Source: Candidatus Methylobacter titanis (lineage in GTDB: Bacteria; Pseudomonadota; Gammaproteobacteria; Methylococcales; Methylomonadaceae). Taken from it: a DNA stretch of 64,000 nucleotides. Where the stretch lies: contig JAQSDX010000010.1 of the NCBI GenBank assembly GCA_029946125.1, forward strand, positions 1 through 64,000, written 5' to 3'. Numbering within the stretch: position 1 is the stretch's first letter; the number at the start of each line of letters is the position of its first letter. Under the pieces are notes generated by a model that worked only from the letters and a program-made list of their open reading frames with translations, searched no databases and had not been told where the DNA came from. The translations under genes and the position numbers were made by a program. Shown piece after piece: positions 1 through 7,992 of this stretch.

Positions 1-86
1 GTTGAACCCCTGTATTTGCTTTGGTCATCATGAATCTCCGATTGATTTTGCGCGAGGGCAACGTGGATATATTGCTATCCTCTTTA

Positions 87-110
87 TTCGAATTCGAATT
101 CGAATTCGAA
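87..110. repeat. (TTCGAA)4 hexanucleotide tandem repeat
   Basis: Four perfect head-to-tail copies of the palindromic hexamer TTCGAA, which can equally be read as a GAATTC-phase run. It lies in noncoding sequence beyond the 3' end of the cardiolipin synthase gene. It could be a slippage-prone simple repeat. No function can be assigned from sequence. Confidence 0.9.
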
Positions 111-222
111 TGGCAATCAGCATCCAGCATTTGTCGGCTGGGGTCTGTGGGTTGTCGCACACTTAAATTAACCAGAGATCGGGATAAGAAAAAATGCTTT
201 GGGCCTTTTTCCTTGATGGCCC

Positions 223-1491
223 TTATAACTGTGAACTAAAGAGCCCTGCGAGGCTGTCCAGTACCTTGTCGCTCCACGGCCGACTCTCCCATTCCTCCAG
301 TGTTATCCGGCGCGAATCGCGCAAATCCTGTTCGAAAATACGCGCCTGGATGCGCGCAAATTCGGCGTCGTAAATGTTGAGGTTGGCTTCATCGTTGACG
401 CTGAACGAGCGGCTGTCGAAGTTGGTCGATCCTACCGATGTCCATAGTTCGTCCACGATCATCACCTTGCAGTGGAACATCGTCGGCTGGTATTCGTAGA
501 TCTCTATACCGGCGCGCAATAACGGACCCCATTCGAAGCGCGACGCGCGCCGGAGCAACTTCCGATCTATATAGGGACCGGGGACAATCATCTGTACGCG
601 AACTCCGCGCTTTCTTGCCGTGATAAACGTATTGACCGCAACGTTATCAGGAACAAAATACGACATCGATATCTGCACCGAAGTTTTTGCCGCGGCGATC
701 GACAACAGATACATCAGCTGCGCGCTTTCGGCGCCGCCGCCGGGCGAACTCGTGAAGACCTGCGCGCTGTGTGCGCCGGCCGGTTCGATCGGAGGAAAAT
801 AGGCGGCGCCATGCATTACGTGTCCGCTGACTTCGATCCAGTTGTCGAAGAACGCCGATTGCATTTGCGCGACCACCGGGCCTTCAATACGAAAATGCGT
901 ATCCCGCCAATGCTGTGGATCCTGCGCATTTTCGGTCCACGGTATGGCGATTCCAACGCCACCGGTGAAACCGATTTTACCGTCGACCACCAGGAGTTTG
1001 CGATGCGTCCGGTGGTTCATCCTGGCAAGCGTGTACCAGCGCAGCGGATTATAGCGGAGCACCTCTACCCCTGCTTCCTCCATTTTCTTGACGTAGGCTT
1101 CGTCGATATCGCCGCTGCCGAGCCAATCGAGCATGACATGCACGTGAACGCCGGACCGTGCCCGCTCACTGAGTGCTTCGGCAAACTCTTCGCCGATGGT
1201 GCCGGACCAATAAATGAAAGTCTCGAAAGTAATCGTTTTCTGCGCGCCGCGGATGGCTTTCAGCATCGCGGGAAAGATTTCGTTGCCGTTCACAAGCGCT
1301 TGGACACGGTTGCCCTCGATAATCGGCGGCCCTAAAAGACTTCCCATAGACCGCAGGAACTGGGAGTCGGCCACCGTGTAGAGCGTTTCAATGCGCCGGT
1401 CTATCGGTTTGTTGCCTAGACTTAAATTCGCGACCAACAGTACACCGAGTGCGGTTATCAGGAACGTCGCAATAATGGTCGCCATGCTCAT
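223..1491 (-). CDS. Cardiolipin synthase-type phospholipase D family protein
   Basis: About 422 residues with one N-terminal transmembrane anchor (first ~25 residues) and two phospholipase-D HKD motifs. The first is HRTHRKLLVVDG near residue 165 and the second FHCKVMIVD near residue 340, the latter followed by GSTNFDSRSF. This two-HKD layout is that of ClsA/ClsB-type enzymes, which join two phosphatidylglycerol molecules (or PG plus another phospholipid) into cardiolipin at the inner membrane. The track frame opens at a GTG, but an ATG one codon later (1491) is preferred; no clear Shine-Dalgarno is seen. It is not in an obvious operon. Its neighbours downstream on the chromosome are envelope-stress genes, which suits a membrane-remodelling role. 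The exact Cls subtype is not resolvable by eye. Confidence 0.88.
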   Translation of the reverse strand: MSMATIIATFLITALGVLLVANLSLGNKPIDRRIETLYTVADSQFLRSMGSLLGPPIIEGNRVQALVNGNEIFPAMLKAIRGAQKTITFETFIYWSGTIGEEFAEALSERARSGVHVHVMLDWLGSGDIDEAYVKKMEEAGVEVLRYNPLRWYTLARMNHRTHRKLLVVDGKIGFTGGVGIAIPWTENAQDPQHWRDTHFRIEGPVVAQMQSAFFDNWIEVSGHVMHGAAYFPPIEPAGAHSAQVFTSSPGGGAESAQLMYLLSIAAAKTSVQISMSYFVPDNVAVNTFITARKRGVRVQMIVPGPYIDRKLLRRASRFEWGPLLRAGIEIYEYQPTMFHCKVMIVDELWTSVGSTNFDSRSFSVNDEANLNIYDAEFARIQARIFEQDLRDSRRITLEEWESRPWSDKVLDSLAGLFSSQL

Positions 1492-2011
1492 CACTATAAA
1501 CTCACGTAAGGTTTGCTCTCTTTGTTGGTTTGCGTTATGGTAGATCGCTGATCTGTGCCTTTCATAAACTCAAACAAAATCTACCCGAAACATCAGACGC
1601 CGTCGGTACGGTATCGCACATATTATTACTACCGATAATCTGCTTCGGCTCCACATCATTAGCATCGCTGCCATAAATCCAAATTGTATAAACAAGTTGT
1701 TATCGCAATCAGTCGGCGGCAATCTTAGGCCGTTTTTGCATACGCGGCAGATGCAAGCTGAGGTCGGCGATATGCCGTCAATAAAACCATACCGTCATGA
1801 GGCAGTTGCAAACTTAATCCGTAACTATTCTTACCGCACCTAAGCGGTTCTAAATAGCCGCGCATTAAGGATAACCCTGAATCTATGTGCGTTAACGCAC
1901 CGAACACATTCGGTTTAGCGTGTATTGTTATCGTCAAGCGATGGAACACATCATTTCAGGCTTTGGTTATGACCATTTGGTCATGGCTAAATTAATTATC
2001 AGGAGACACTC
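1492..2011. other. Intergenic region without a convincing gene
   Basis: About 520 bases between the cardiolipin synthase and csbD-like genes. A 74-codon frame on the minus strand (1725-1949) is open and protein-like in composition, but it lacks an RBS and I recognise no family. I see no tRNA, strong terminator or repeat. Confidence 0.5.
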
Positions 2012-2188
2012 ATGAACAAAGATCAAGTAAAAGGCCGTGTCGAAGAAGCCAAAGGTAAAGTCAAGGAAGTCACCGGCAAGGTGCTGGACGACAAAGGTAT
2101 GGAAGTAGAAGGTAATGTCCAAAAAAACGTCGGCAAGGGGCGAGCTGGCTTTGGTGATCTCAAAGAAGATATTAAGAAGAACAAATAA
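2012..2188 (+). CDS. CsbD family stress-response protein
   Basis: A 58-residue, highly charged protein beginning MNKDQVKGRVEEAKGKVKE, the CsbD-family pattern of repeated GKVKE/GKV segments predicted to form short helical hairpins. CsbD-like proteins are induced by general or osmotic stress in many bacteria; their biochemical function is unknown. A strong AGGAG lies at 2001-2005, seven bases before the ATG, which fixes the start. A longer open frame on the opposite strand (1967-2263) is a shadow. It is followed ~100 bases later by the SmbP-like gene in the same direction and belongs to the small stress-gene set of this region. Confidence 0.9.
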   Translation: MNKDQVKGRVEEAKGKVKEVTGKVLDDKGMEVEGNVQKNVGKGRAGFGDLKEDIKKNK

Positions 2189-2287
2189 AACGAGCACTGC
2201 TGGACTGTGCCGCCGAGTCCATACAAATTGGCCTGCCGCAGGACAGAAACGAGATATTAACAAAAACCTATTTCACAGGAAATAAAC

Positions 2288-2605
2288 ATGAAAATTACTA
2301 ACATGAAACTCACCGGTTTATGGGCTGGCATCTTTTTGACCTTAGCCTCCTTTGGCGCTTATGCCGGGGAAAGCCACATGACGGAAGCGCTCAAGCACGC
2401 GGAGGCCGCAGCTAAAGCTGACGATAGCAAGGCTATCGTCGAACATGCGGAGGCAGCGAAGACCCATGCAAAAACCGCCGATGAACATTTAGATGCCGGC
2501 ATCACGAGCCTGAAAGATGCTATCGATCATGGCAAGCTGAAGCATACCGACTTGGCAAAGAAATCCGCCGAAGAAGCTGTAACACATCTGAAAGCCGCGC
2601 AATAA
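2288..2605 (+). CDS. SmbP-like small metal-binding periplasmic protein
   Basis: 105 residues with a cleavable signal peptide (hydrophobic core LWAGIFLTLASFGAYA, cleavage near AYA-GE). The mature part is Ala/His/Lys-rich with repeated H-x-E-A-A-x-x-A type segments (for example KHAEAAAKA, EHAEAAKTHAK, HLKAA). This matches the Nitrosomonas SmbP type, a four-helix-bundle periplasmic protein that binds Cu(II), Ni(II) and other divalent metals through histidines. The role here would be metal buffering in the periplasm (inference). An AGGAAA RBS precedes the ATG. A clear rho-independent terminator follows at 2636-2661, so this is a short transcription unit. Confidence 0.75.
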   Translation: MKITNMKLTGLWAGIFLTLASFGAYAGESHMTEALKHAEAAAKADDSKAIVEHAEAAKTHAKTADEHLDAGITSLKDAIDHGKLKHTDLAKKSAEEAVTHLKAAQ

Positions 2606-2635
2606 CAGAACCTCGGTTTCGGTAACACAAGGAAC

Positions 2636-2661
2636 GGCGGGGGAATAACCCGCCTTTTTTT
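2636..2661 (+). terminator. Rho-independent terminator after the SmbP-like gene
   Basis: Perfect 6-bp stem GGCGGG (2636-2641) with CCCGCC (2649-2654), a 7-nt loop and a run of seven T residues at 2655-2661. It lies 31 bases past the stop codon. Confidence 0.9.
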
Positions 2662-2779
2662 GCTATTTTAAAATTGTACCAGCGCCGGTCGATAAAAATT
2701 GCCAAACGCACAAATTATAGACCGCACCAAGCTCATGTTGGGCGCTGGTTGACAGGTGTGTCATATTGGACATGCTCGG

Positions 2780-3226
2780 CTATTGCCTTGATCTTCGGCG
2801 GCTATCAATTTTATTGGGAGCCGATGTCATCGGTTGGAATTGCCGTTCGGACGTTTGACCCGACAAGTCCGGGTGATAGAAGGACTTCATCATCCAGGCT
2901 AGAGGCAAGGCCATGTATAAGGTATGGATCGAGGTCATGAGGTTCAGCGCAGTCCTCAAGGGTGTAGTCTCGGTAGTGCGTAGCTTATCGGCGGCGCCAC
3001 GTGATTTGGTGGTTTGGCGCTGGGTAAGTTCGCCAAGGATAAAACCGATGCCGCCAGCCAGAAGTAAAGTGGCCCGAGCGGTTACCTGTTGATGGATGTT
3101 TCGGGCCAGCCTGGCGGTGCGAACACCGACCCTCCGTTGACGGTTCAATAGCTCTCGCTCCGCAGCCTTGATTTGAGCCTTCAGAGACTTGGGTTTGTTT
3201 CGCTTTAGAAGGTAGGCCTTGATCAT
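2780..3226 (-). CDS. Hypothetical protein, YqjK-like position
   Basis: 148 residues with a strongly basic N-terminal region (KRNKPKSLKAQIKAAERELLNRQRR shortened here to its character: Lys/Arg-rich helix), a hydrophobic stretch around ATLLLAGGIGFILGEL near residue 55, and a second, less clear one around residues 95-115. It overlaps the YqjE-like gene upstream by the four bases ATGA (3223-3226), so translation is probably coupled. In E. coli the order yqjD-yqjE-yqjK has a small basic protein in this place, and the layout here is the same, but sequence similarity alone is too weak for a firm name. It is likely an inner-membrane-associated partner of the YqjE-like protein. Confidence 0.6.
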   Translation of the reverse strand: MIKAYLLKRNKPKSLKAQIKAAERELLNRQRRVGVRTARLARNIHQQVTARATLLLAGGIGFILGELTQRQTTKSRGAADKLRTTETTPLRTALNLMTSIHTLYMALPLAWMMKSFYHPDLSGQTSERQFQPMTSAPNKIDSRRRSRQ

Positions 3227-3666
3227 AACTTCTCCGTATCCCGTCGCCCAGAGGGCGTGGTCTGAAAACTGCGAAGGGTCGCGGGAAATTGTAGATAGCG
3301 ACTCTTACGGCGTATCACGCCAAATAGTATAAGTACGAGCAGCAAATTGAAAGCGACGGCAAGCAGTATAGCGCTACTCGTTGCCACGACGTCATGCTCG
3401 ACCAGTTCCAGCACGGCGGCGGCCATGAGTCCTAGCCAGGTACCAATCAGCAACACGCCAACCATCACTCCGGCCACAATCATGTCCACCAGGCTCTTGC
3501 CCGCCCGCTGCGTCTCCAGCCCGGCAAGCCGTATGCGATCGTGGATTAGTTCGTGCAGCTCATGCCATAGCGACTGCGCATCTTCCAACACACAGGAACC
3601 GCTCACCGGATCGCCGCGCGTTGCAGCTTGTCCGGGAGTTTCATTCCCTATGGCATCCGGATTCAT
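3223..3666 (-). CDS. YqjE-like phage-holin superfamily membrane protein
   Basis: About 147 residues from the ATG at 3666; the frame also opens at a TTG at 3678, and neither has a strong RBS. It has two adjacent hydrophobic spans, near MIVAGVMVGVLLIGTWLGL and SSAILLAVAFNLLLVLILFG. A helical segment before them (LWHELHELIHDRIRLAGLE) is typical of the YqjE / Phage_holin_3_6 family. The function is unknown; E. coli YqjE is an inner-membrane protein co-expressed with the stationary-phase ribosome-binding protein YqjD. It follows the DUF883 gene within about 15 bases and overlaps the next gene by ATGA, forming a yqjD-yqjE-yqjK-like operon. Confidence 0.72.
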   Translation of the reverse strand: MNPDAIGNETPGQAATRGDPVSGSCVLEDAQSLWHELHELIHDRIRLAGLETQRAGKSLVDMIVAGVMVGVLLIGTWLGLMAAAVLELVEHDVVATSSAILLAVAFNLLLVLILFGVIRRKSRYLQFPATLRSFQTTPSGRRDTEKL

Positions 3667-3679
3667 GAGGTTTGACAAT

Positions 3680-3910
3680 CTAACGGCCGCTCACCACGCG
3701 GCTCAGCAGAAAGCCGGCCGCCACTGCGATACCCACTGACGTTATGGGGTTGTCGCGAACATAAACGCGGCAATCCTCCATCAATTGCTGCTCGGCATTT
3801 TTGAGTTGCTCGCCTTTTTTGCCTAGCGCTTCTGCGGCCTGATTGGTTGCACTGGCGACCTTATCGACAGCCTCATTTGCGGAATTAGCCGCTTTGTCTA
3901 TTATTTCCAT
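3680..3910 (-). CDS. DUF883 (YqjD/ElaB family) protein, copy 2
   Basis: 76 residues from the ATG at 3910, where GAGGAAA precedes the start; a longer frame up to 3973 lacks an RBS. It has an amphipathic coiled N-terminal half, a conserved CRVYVRDNPITSVGI segment, and a C-terminal single transmembrane span ending FLLSRVVSGR. E. coli YqjD and ElaB are C-tail-anchored inner-membrane proteins that bind ribosomes in stationary phase. This gene and the one at 3975-4205 are near-identical in layout and share long stretches of DNA identity at their 3' ends, so they are a tandem duplication. It leads into the YqjE-like gene. Confidence 0.88.
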   Translation of the reverse strand: MEIIDKAANSANEAVDKVASATNQAAEALGKKGEQLKNAEQQLMEDCRVYVRDNPITSVGIAVAAGFLLSRVVSGR

Positions 3911-3974
3911 GATGGTTTCCTCTCTATTTAAGCCGCAGGTCATTTGCGGCGTTGGGTTCATGATGTTTGACAAT

Positions 3975-4205
3975 CTAACGGCCGCTCACCAAGCGGCTCA
4001 GCAGAAAGCCCGCCGCTACTGCGATACTCACCGACGTTATGGGGTTGTCACTGATATAACCGCGGCAATTTTTCATCAATTGCTGCTCGGTTTTTTTCAG
4101 TTGTTCGCCTTTTTCGCCAATCGTTTCCGCAGCCTGGCTGGTTGCATCGGCGATCTTATCGTAAGCTTCATGTGCGGAATGGGATACTTTGTCTGTAATT
4201 TCCAT
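3975..4205 (-). CDS. DUF883 (YqjD/ElaB family) protein, copy 1
   Basis: 76 residues, the same length as the paralogue downstream. The N-terminal region (MEITDKVSHSAHEAYDKI) is helical, followed by the GEKGEQLKKTEQQLMKNC linker and the C-terminal tail anchor ending LLSRLVSGR. Its start has a GAGGAAA RBS in the same position as in copy 2. Together with copy 2 and the gene at 6054 it gives three members of this family within 2.4 kb. The expected role is an inner-membrane ribosome-associated stress protein, by family inference. Confidence 0.88.
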   Translation of the reverse strand: MEITDKVSHSAHEAYDKIADATSQAAETIGEKGEQLKKTEQQLMKNCRGYISDNPITSVSIAVAAGFLLSRLVSGR

Positions 4206-4358
4206 GGTAGTTTCCTCGTCTAGTTAAGTTTATTTAAGTTGCATTTCATTCTTGATTGACTTCGCGGCTCCTGTGCCATTGTCACCGCTTTGGTAATACC
4301 GGCACTGGGATTCACGAAGCCGCAGGACTGCCTAAGCAGGATGCCATGTTGGCAACAC

Positions 4359-4886
4359 TCAACGCGATTGGGCTTTCCTGGCCTTGACCGGCTCGGCTTC
4401 GCCTCTTTCCTCCTGCAACTCGTGCTTGCGTTGGGTCAACGCTGCACCTAGAGCGGCGGTGTCGACCTTGGCTTTCTTTGCCTTGAGAAACATTTTTTCC
4501 TCTTCTTCCTTTACATGATGATCGATGCTCTCGCCGAGCACGGTAACCGTTGCGTCGTAGTGGTCGTGTGCTGGTGTCATGGCCTCTAGTTGCGCAATGA
4601 GGTTCTTGGCTCCGGCATGTTCCACGTCAGCTTCGTCCATCAAATCGTCGTCCTTGATGGCGGCGCGAACCGCCGGGTAAAAGATTTCTTCCTCGGCTTG
4701 GGCATGGATAGTCAGCTCCATGCATATCTGCCGAACCACTTCTGCTTTTGCTTTATCGCTGCCATCGCCCTTGGCGAGTTTGGCAAAATCCGCAAATAGT
4801 TTTTTTACCTTCTTGTGGTCTTCAGTGAGTAACGTGATGGCGTCCTCTCCGTGCTGCATGGCGGGTTTAAGTGCGGTCTTCGTCAT
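4359..4886 (-). CDS. Hemerythrin HHE cation-binding domain protein
   Basis: 175 residues from the ATG at 4886, which has GAGGAC upstream; the frame extends ten codons further without an RBS. Two HHE-type repeats are visible: TEDHKKVKKLF, HAQAEEEIFYP, then EHAGAKNLI and DHHVKEEEEKMF. These supply the His and Glu ligands for a di-iron centre of hemerythrin type. The C-terminal tail is Lys/Glu/Arg-rich. Such cytosolic proteins bind O2 or act in oxygen/iron/NO homeostasis; which applies here cannot be told. It is monocistronic, in the same orientation as the DUF883 pair but separated by ~150 bases. Confidence 0.88.
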   Translation of the reverse strand: MTKTALKPAMQHGEDAITLLTEDHKKVKKLFADFAKLAKGDGSDKAKAEVVRQICMELTIHAQAEEEIFYPAVRAAIKDDDLMDEADVEHAGAKNLIAQLEAMTPAHDHYDATVTVLGESIDHHVKEEEEKMFLKAKKAKVDTAALGAALTQRKHELQEERGEAEPVKARKAQSR

Positions 4887-5830
4887 AACTTTGTCCTCAA
4901 AAATTCTAAAGGTCAACTTGGGGGTTCCAAGTCATGCGGCCGTTTACGGCTGCGGAATGTCGCGGGCTGCCCCCCCCCCGGACCGACTCAGAAGCTATGT
5001 CCCTAGGCGATGGTTCGTCTCGCTTGTAGCCATAGTAGGTTCGTCAGTCCGCTAAGTCGGTTCGTTGCCTAACATAGCGTAGGATTTTTTTTTGCGGCCT
5101 CGGAAACCCCTGCGAATCGGTGACGGCAGCAGACTCCGAATTTATGAAATGATCATTGATCGAGATCGGCCTGGTGGCATTGCAGGCATACTGCAGAGCC
5201 TACCGGGCAATAATGGACCGTTGTTCTTGAAAATGCCGGGCTTAAAGGCGTCGGTTAAAAAGCAATCCTGATTAGCAATTGGCCATAAGACAAACCCACG
5301 GCAACGCTGTACCGAAAACAGCCCACATCAATACGGACTCGAAGTTCAATAGAACAAGACGCTTTCATTGATCAATTCTGAAACAAAGTCATGGAGGAGG
5401 ATCATCCATCCAGCTCGTCTGCAATCAGAGCCCCGGTTCAGCATCATTCCGGCAAGTGCGTATGATTGACGTAGATGACAAGGGCGGCATTTCAAGTCGA
5501 GTTATACCATCGGGCGCCAAGTGCTACACCCTCGTTGGGTCTCACAATGAGTCTTTAAGCTACCTTGTCATCTACACAAGTATTGGAAGGTTTACCGAAG
5601 GAAAATTGAACTAAAAAAGAAATTTGGGAAATCAAAATAATTTTCAAAAAACCTGAGTCTGGCCAGATAAAAATAGTTTATCTCCAATGTTCGACAACGC
5701 ACCGACTCTTAGACGATTTTCCCATAAATTATACTAGCTTTCATCAGGATGTTTTTTAACAGCATGTTTGAATGTAAGCCAAAATCAATAAAAAGACATA
5801 TATATACACGAATATTTTAGGAGATATGTC
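4887..5830. other. Long intergenic region with a 13-bp inverted repeat
   Basis: About 940 bases without a convincing gene. It contains a C10 homopolymer near 4969-4980 and a perfect 13-bp inverted repeat, GTAGATGACAAGG (5471-5483) and CCTTGTCATCTAC (5563-5575), enclosing ~80 bases. The element spans 105 bases and could be a miniature mobile-element remnant. The last ~250 bases are AT-rich and probably hold the promoter of the small ORF at 5831. Confidence 0.55.
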
Positions 5831-5911
5831 ATGGGTAAATATTTTATAGGCTGGCTGGTAGGCGTGCCGGTGATTGTTTTGGTTATTATTTACTTTTTGT
5901 TCAACCATTAA
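5831..5911 (+). CDS. 26-residue single-span membrane miniprotein
   Basis: A 26-codon ORF starting MGKYFIGWLVGVPV and ending in an aromatic/Asn-His tail. Nearly the whole chain is one hydrophobic span. A strong AGGAGAT at 5819-5825 sits six bases before the ATG, much better than expected by chance for so short a frame. No family is recognised. Small one-span proteins of this kind are common in stress regulons, and its neighbours are stress genes. Whether it is translated is unproven, but RBS, start and hydrophobicity agree. Confidence 0.6.
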   Translation: MGKYFIGWLVGVPVIVLVIIYFLFNH

Positions 5912-6053
5912 TCAGTAAATTGTTGGTTTACCCACCTGCCGTCATTTAAAAGACTGTAAAGGTCGGTGTGCCATCTCTGGTCAGCATGGTTTTGAAATCA
6001 TCAGATGTTAAAACTTAAACTGATCCTTTTGCATTTTTTATAAGGAATCCATT

Positions 6054-6314
6054 ATGAAAGCAACAGAGAAGACCAATACAGTCGATGATACCGTTGACCG
6101 ACTTAGATCAGGAGCTCACTCGACTGTCGACAAAGTAGCCAATGCAACCACTCAGGCGGCAGAAGTACTGGGTCAAAAAGGCGAGCAATTGAAAAAAGTG
6201 GAGCAGCAATTTTTAGAAAACTGCCGGGGTTACATTTATAAAAACCCGGTAGCTTCATTAGGTATAGCCGTCGGAGCCGGTTTTCTGTTAAGCCGTCTGA
6301 TGAGCAGTCGCTAG
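6054..6314 (+). CDS. DUF883 (YqjD/ElaB family) protein, third paralogue
   Basis: 86 residues. It has the same architecture as the two genes at 3.7-4.2 kb but on the opposite strand, with a ten-residue longer N terminus. Visible landmarks are the VDKVANATTQAAEVLGQKG helix, the ENCRGYIYKNPVASLGIAV core and a C-terminal tail anchor ending FLLSRLMSSR. It is expected to sit in the inner membrane by its C-tail and bind ribosomes in slow growth (family knowledge). A TAAGGAAT upstream serves as RBS. It begins the plus-strand stress series 6054-8684. Confidence 0.88.
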   Translation: MKATEKTNTVDDTVDRLRSGAHSTVDKVANATTQAAEVLGQKGEQLKKVEQQFLENCRGYIYKNPVASLGIAVGAGFLLSRLMSSR

Positions 6315-6481
6315 ACCATCGACCTGGTTGCCGTGCGATAACAGGTTTTACCGAGCAACAACGGATTAACGATGCCGTTTGTGGTTAGGTAAAGTGGGTG
6401 GTTATTCGTTGAATCAGAAAGATAAAGCCGATGCCATTCAATTATTTCGAAAAAGAAACACTCACTATTTAGGAGATCACT

Positions 6482-6892
6482 ATGTCTACACGCATATTAT
6501 TAGCTATGTTCACTTTGACGGGCAGTTTAATAATGATGACGGGTACTGTTCGAGCTGAACAGAATATCGCCCTCTATTTAGCCGCTGGCGGCTCAGCATT
6601 GGAAAATACCGAGCGCAATGTTCGCGACAGAGATGATGCTAATTTAACCCCGGAAGATCAAAAGGAAACGGGAGACGATATCAATATCACAGCTGCCATG
6701 CGGCAAGTTGTAGTTAAAAATGATTCGCTATCAGTCAATGCGCAAAATATAAAAATCATCACACGTGATGGCGTCGTGACTTTGCGCGGGCCTGTTGAAA
6801 GTGAAGCTGAAAAAATTAAACTGCAAGATATCGCTAAGAAAACGCCTGGTGTAATTCAGGTAAATAATGAACTTGAACATAAAGCGCCATAA
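6482..6892 (+). CDS. Periplasmic BON-domain protein
   Basis: 136 residues with an N-terminal signal peptide (cleavage probably after VRA near residue 25) and one BON domain in the C-terminal ~70 residues: MRQVVVKNDSLSVNAQNIKI, then ITRDGVVTLRGPVESEAEK, then TPGVIQVNNEL. BON domains bind phospholipid or membrane surfaces in OsmY/DolP-like proteins. The role is probably envelope stress protection. A TTAGGAGATC RBS is present. The next gene starts 17 bases after the stop, suggesting co-transcription with the glycine-zipper protein. Confidence 0.87.
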   Translation: MSTRILLAMFTLTGSLIMMTGTVRAEQNIALYLAAGGSALENTERNVRDRDDANLTPEDQKETGDDINITAAMRQVVVKNDSLSVNAQNIKIITRDGVVTLRGPVESEAEKIKLQDIAKKTPGVIQVNNELEHKAP

Positions 6893-6908
6893 AGGCCCAG
6901 GAGATAAC

Positions 6909-7424
6909 ATGACTAAAGCAGTTTTTTGTATCGCTCAAAACACAGATCAGGCAGAGAGCATTGTTAATGACCTGATTACCTCAGGCTTTTCAAATAATGA
7001 TATATCGGTGCTGTTTCCCGACAAATCCAGCACCCAGGATTTTGCGCATGAAAAGCACACTAAAGCGCCGGAAGGAGTTGCTATTGGTGGGTCAGTGGGG
7101 TTAGGCACGGGCGCTGTACTCGGTTTGTTAGCCGGGATTGGTGCTTTGGCTATCCCTGGTGTCGGTCCGTTAATCGCCGCAGGGCCCATTATGGGCGCCT
7201 TGAGCGGCGCGGCGGTAGGCGCGGCCACCGGCGGTTTGGCGGGTGCTTTAATCGGGCTGGGTATTCCTGAGTATGAAGCCAAGCGCTATGAAGGAAAAAT
7301 CACGGGCGGAAACGCGTTGATTTCCGTACATGCGGCTACCAGCGAAGCCGTTGACAACGCAAAAAAAATATTCGAGCGCAACCATGCCCAGGATATTTCC
7401 TCAACTGATGAAAAGTCAGTTTAA
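6909..7424 (+). CDS. General-stress glycine-zipper membrane protein (YflT/17M-like)
   Basis: 171 residues from the ATG at 6909, which has AGGAGAT immediately upstream; an earlier in-frame ATG at 6867 lies inside the preceding gene. The N-terminal ~60 residues (FCIAQNTDQAESIVNDLITS, then NDISVLFPD) resemble the general-stress 17M/YflT alpha-beta domain. A Gly/Ala-rich double membrane-inserting segment (residues ~60-120) follows, with many GxxxG pairs, then a C-terminal domain GGNALISVHAATSEAVDNAKKIFE. Its biochemical role is unknown. It clusters with BON, DUF883 and ferritin-like genes in a stress set. Confidence 0.75.
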   Translation: MTKAVFCIAQNTDQAESIVNDLITSGFSNNDISVLFPDKSSTQDFAHEKHTKAPEGVAIGGSVGLGTGAVLGLLAGIGALAIPGVGPLIAAGPIMGALSGAAVGAATGGLAGALIGLGIPEYEAKRYEGKITGGNALISVHAATSEAVDNAKKIFERNHAQDISSTDEKSV

Positions 7425-7478
7425 CTTTGATGATGCTTATTGCACCTAATCAAAAAACAATCACCTAGGAGTTTTATT

Positions 7479-7922
7479 ATGCATAACATTGAAACACTCA
7501 ACGAATTTTTGAAAGATGAATTATCAGCAACGGAAACTTATGGACAGGCGTTGGATAAACTTCGGGAGGATGCCAAATTAGGCAAATCAGAGGATTTATT
7601 GCCCATTTATGAAGATCATAAAGACGCGGTTTCCAGTTTGCAGGCACTCATCACTCGACTGGGCGGAACGCCCTGTGAGGATTCAGGAGCCTGGGGAGCT
7701 TGGGCGAAAATAGTCCAGGGAGGCGCTAATCTGCTAGGTAAAGAAGTTGCACTAAAGTCTTTACAGAGCGGAGAAAAAAGTGGCGCAGAGGCTTATGAGG
7801 AAGCGCTGCAGGATACCGAGCTGGATTCAGAAATTCACTCTTTGATTGAAACCAAACTGCTGCCTGCTCAACAAGCCCATATACGCATTTTGGATCGGCT
7901 TTTGGGCGCGGAAACTGATTAA
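7479..7922 (+). CDS. DUF2383 ferritin-like four-helix protein
   Basis: 147 residues from the ATG at 7479 (CTAGGAG RBS at 7465-7471); the longer frame from 7440 has no RBS. The chain is almost all helix. Glu/His residues are spaced as in ferritin-like bundles: DELSATETYGQAL, then EDHKDAVSSLQALI, then EAYEEALQD, then LLPAQQAHIRILDRLL. These fit the DUF2383/PA2169 family of putative di-metal proteins. Function is unproven, possibly iron or redox stress. A likely terminator follows at 7955-7992. Confidence 0.78.
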   Translation: MHNIETLNEFLKDELSATETYGQALDKLREDAKLGKSEDLLPIYEDHKDAVSSLQALITRLGGTPCEDSGAWGAWAKIVQGGANLLGKEVALKSLQSGEKSGAEAYEEALQDTELDSEIHSLIETKLLPAQQAHIRILDRLLGAETD

Positions 7923-7954
7923 GTTTTACAGCTTAGCACGCCATTTTTAAATGA

Positions 7955-7992
7955 AGTCAGCGTGAACTGAAATTAATTCGTGCTGGCTTTAT
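7955..7992 (+). terminator. Probable rho-independent terminator
   Basis: Stem AGTCAGCGTGAA (7955-7966) pairs with TTCGTGCTGGCT (7977-7988), 10 of 12 positions as Watson-Crick pairs and the rest close to wobble. It is followed by a T-rich tail (TTATTTATT). It lies 32 bases past the DUF2383 stop. Confidence 0.5.

Noticed and set aside
1725-1949. 74-codon minus-strand frame
   Set aside because: Protein-like composition but no RBS and no recognised family; too short for support.
1967-2263. 98-codon minus-strand frame
   Set aside because: Shadow of the CsbD-like gene, which has a strong RBS and a family match.
6867-6908. Upstream start of the glycine-zipper protein
   Set aside because: It lies inside the BON gene; AGGAGAT is directly before the ATG at 6909.
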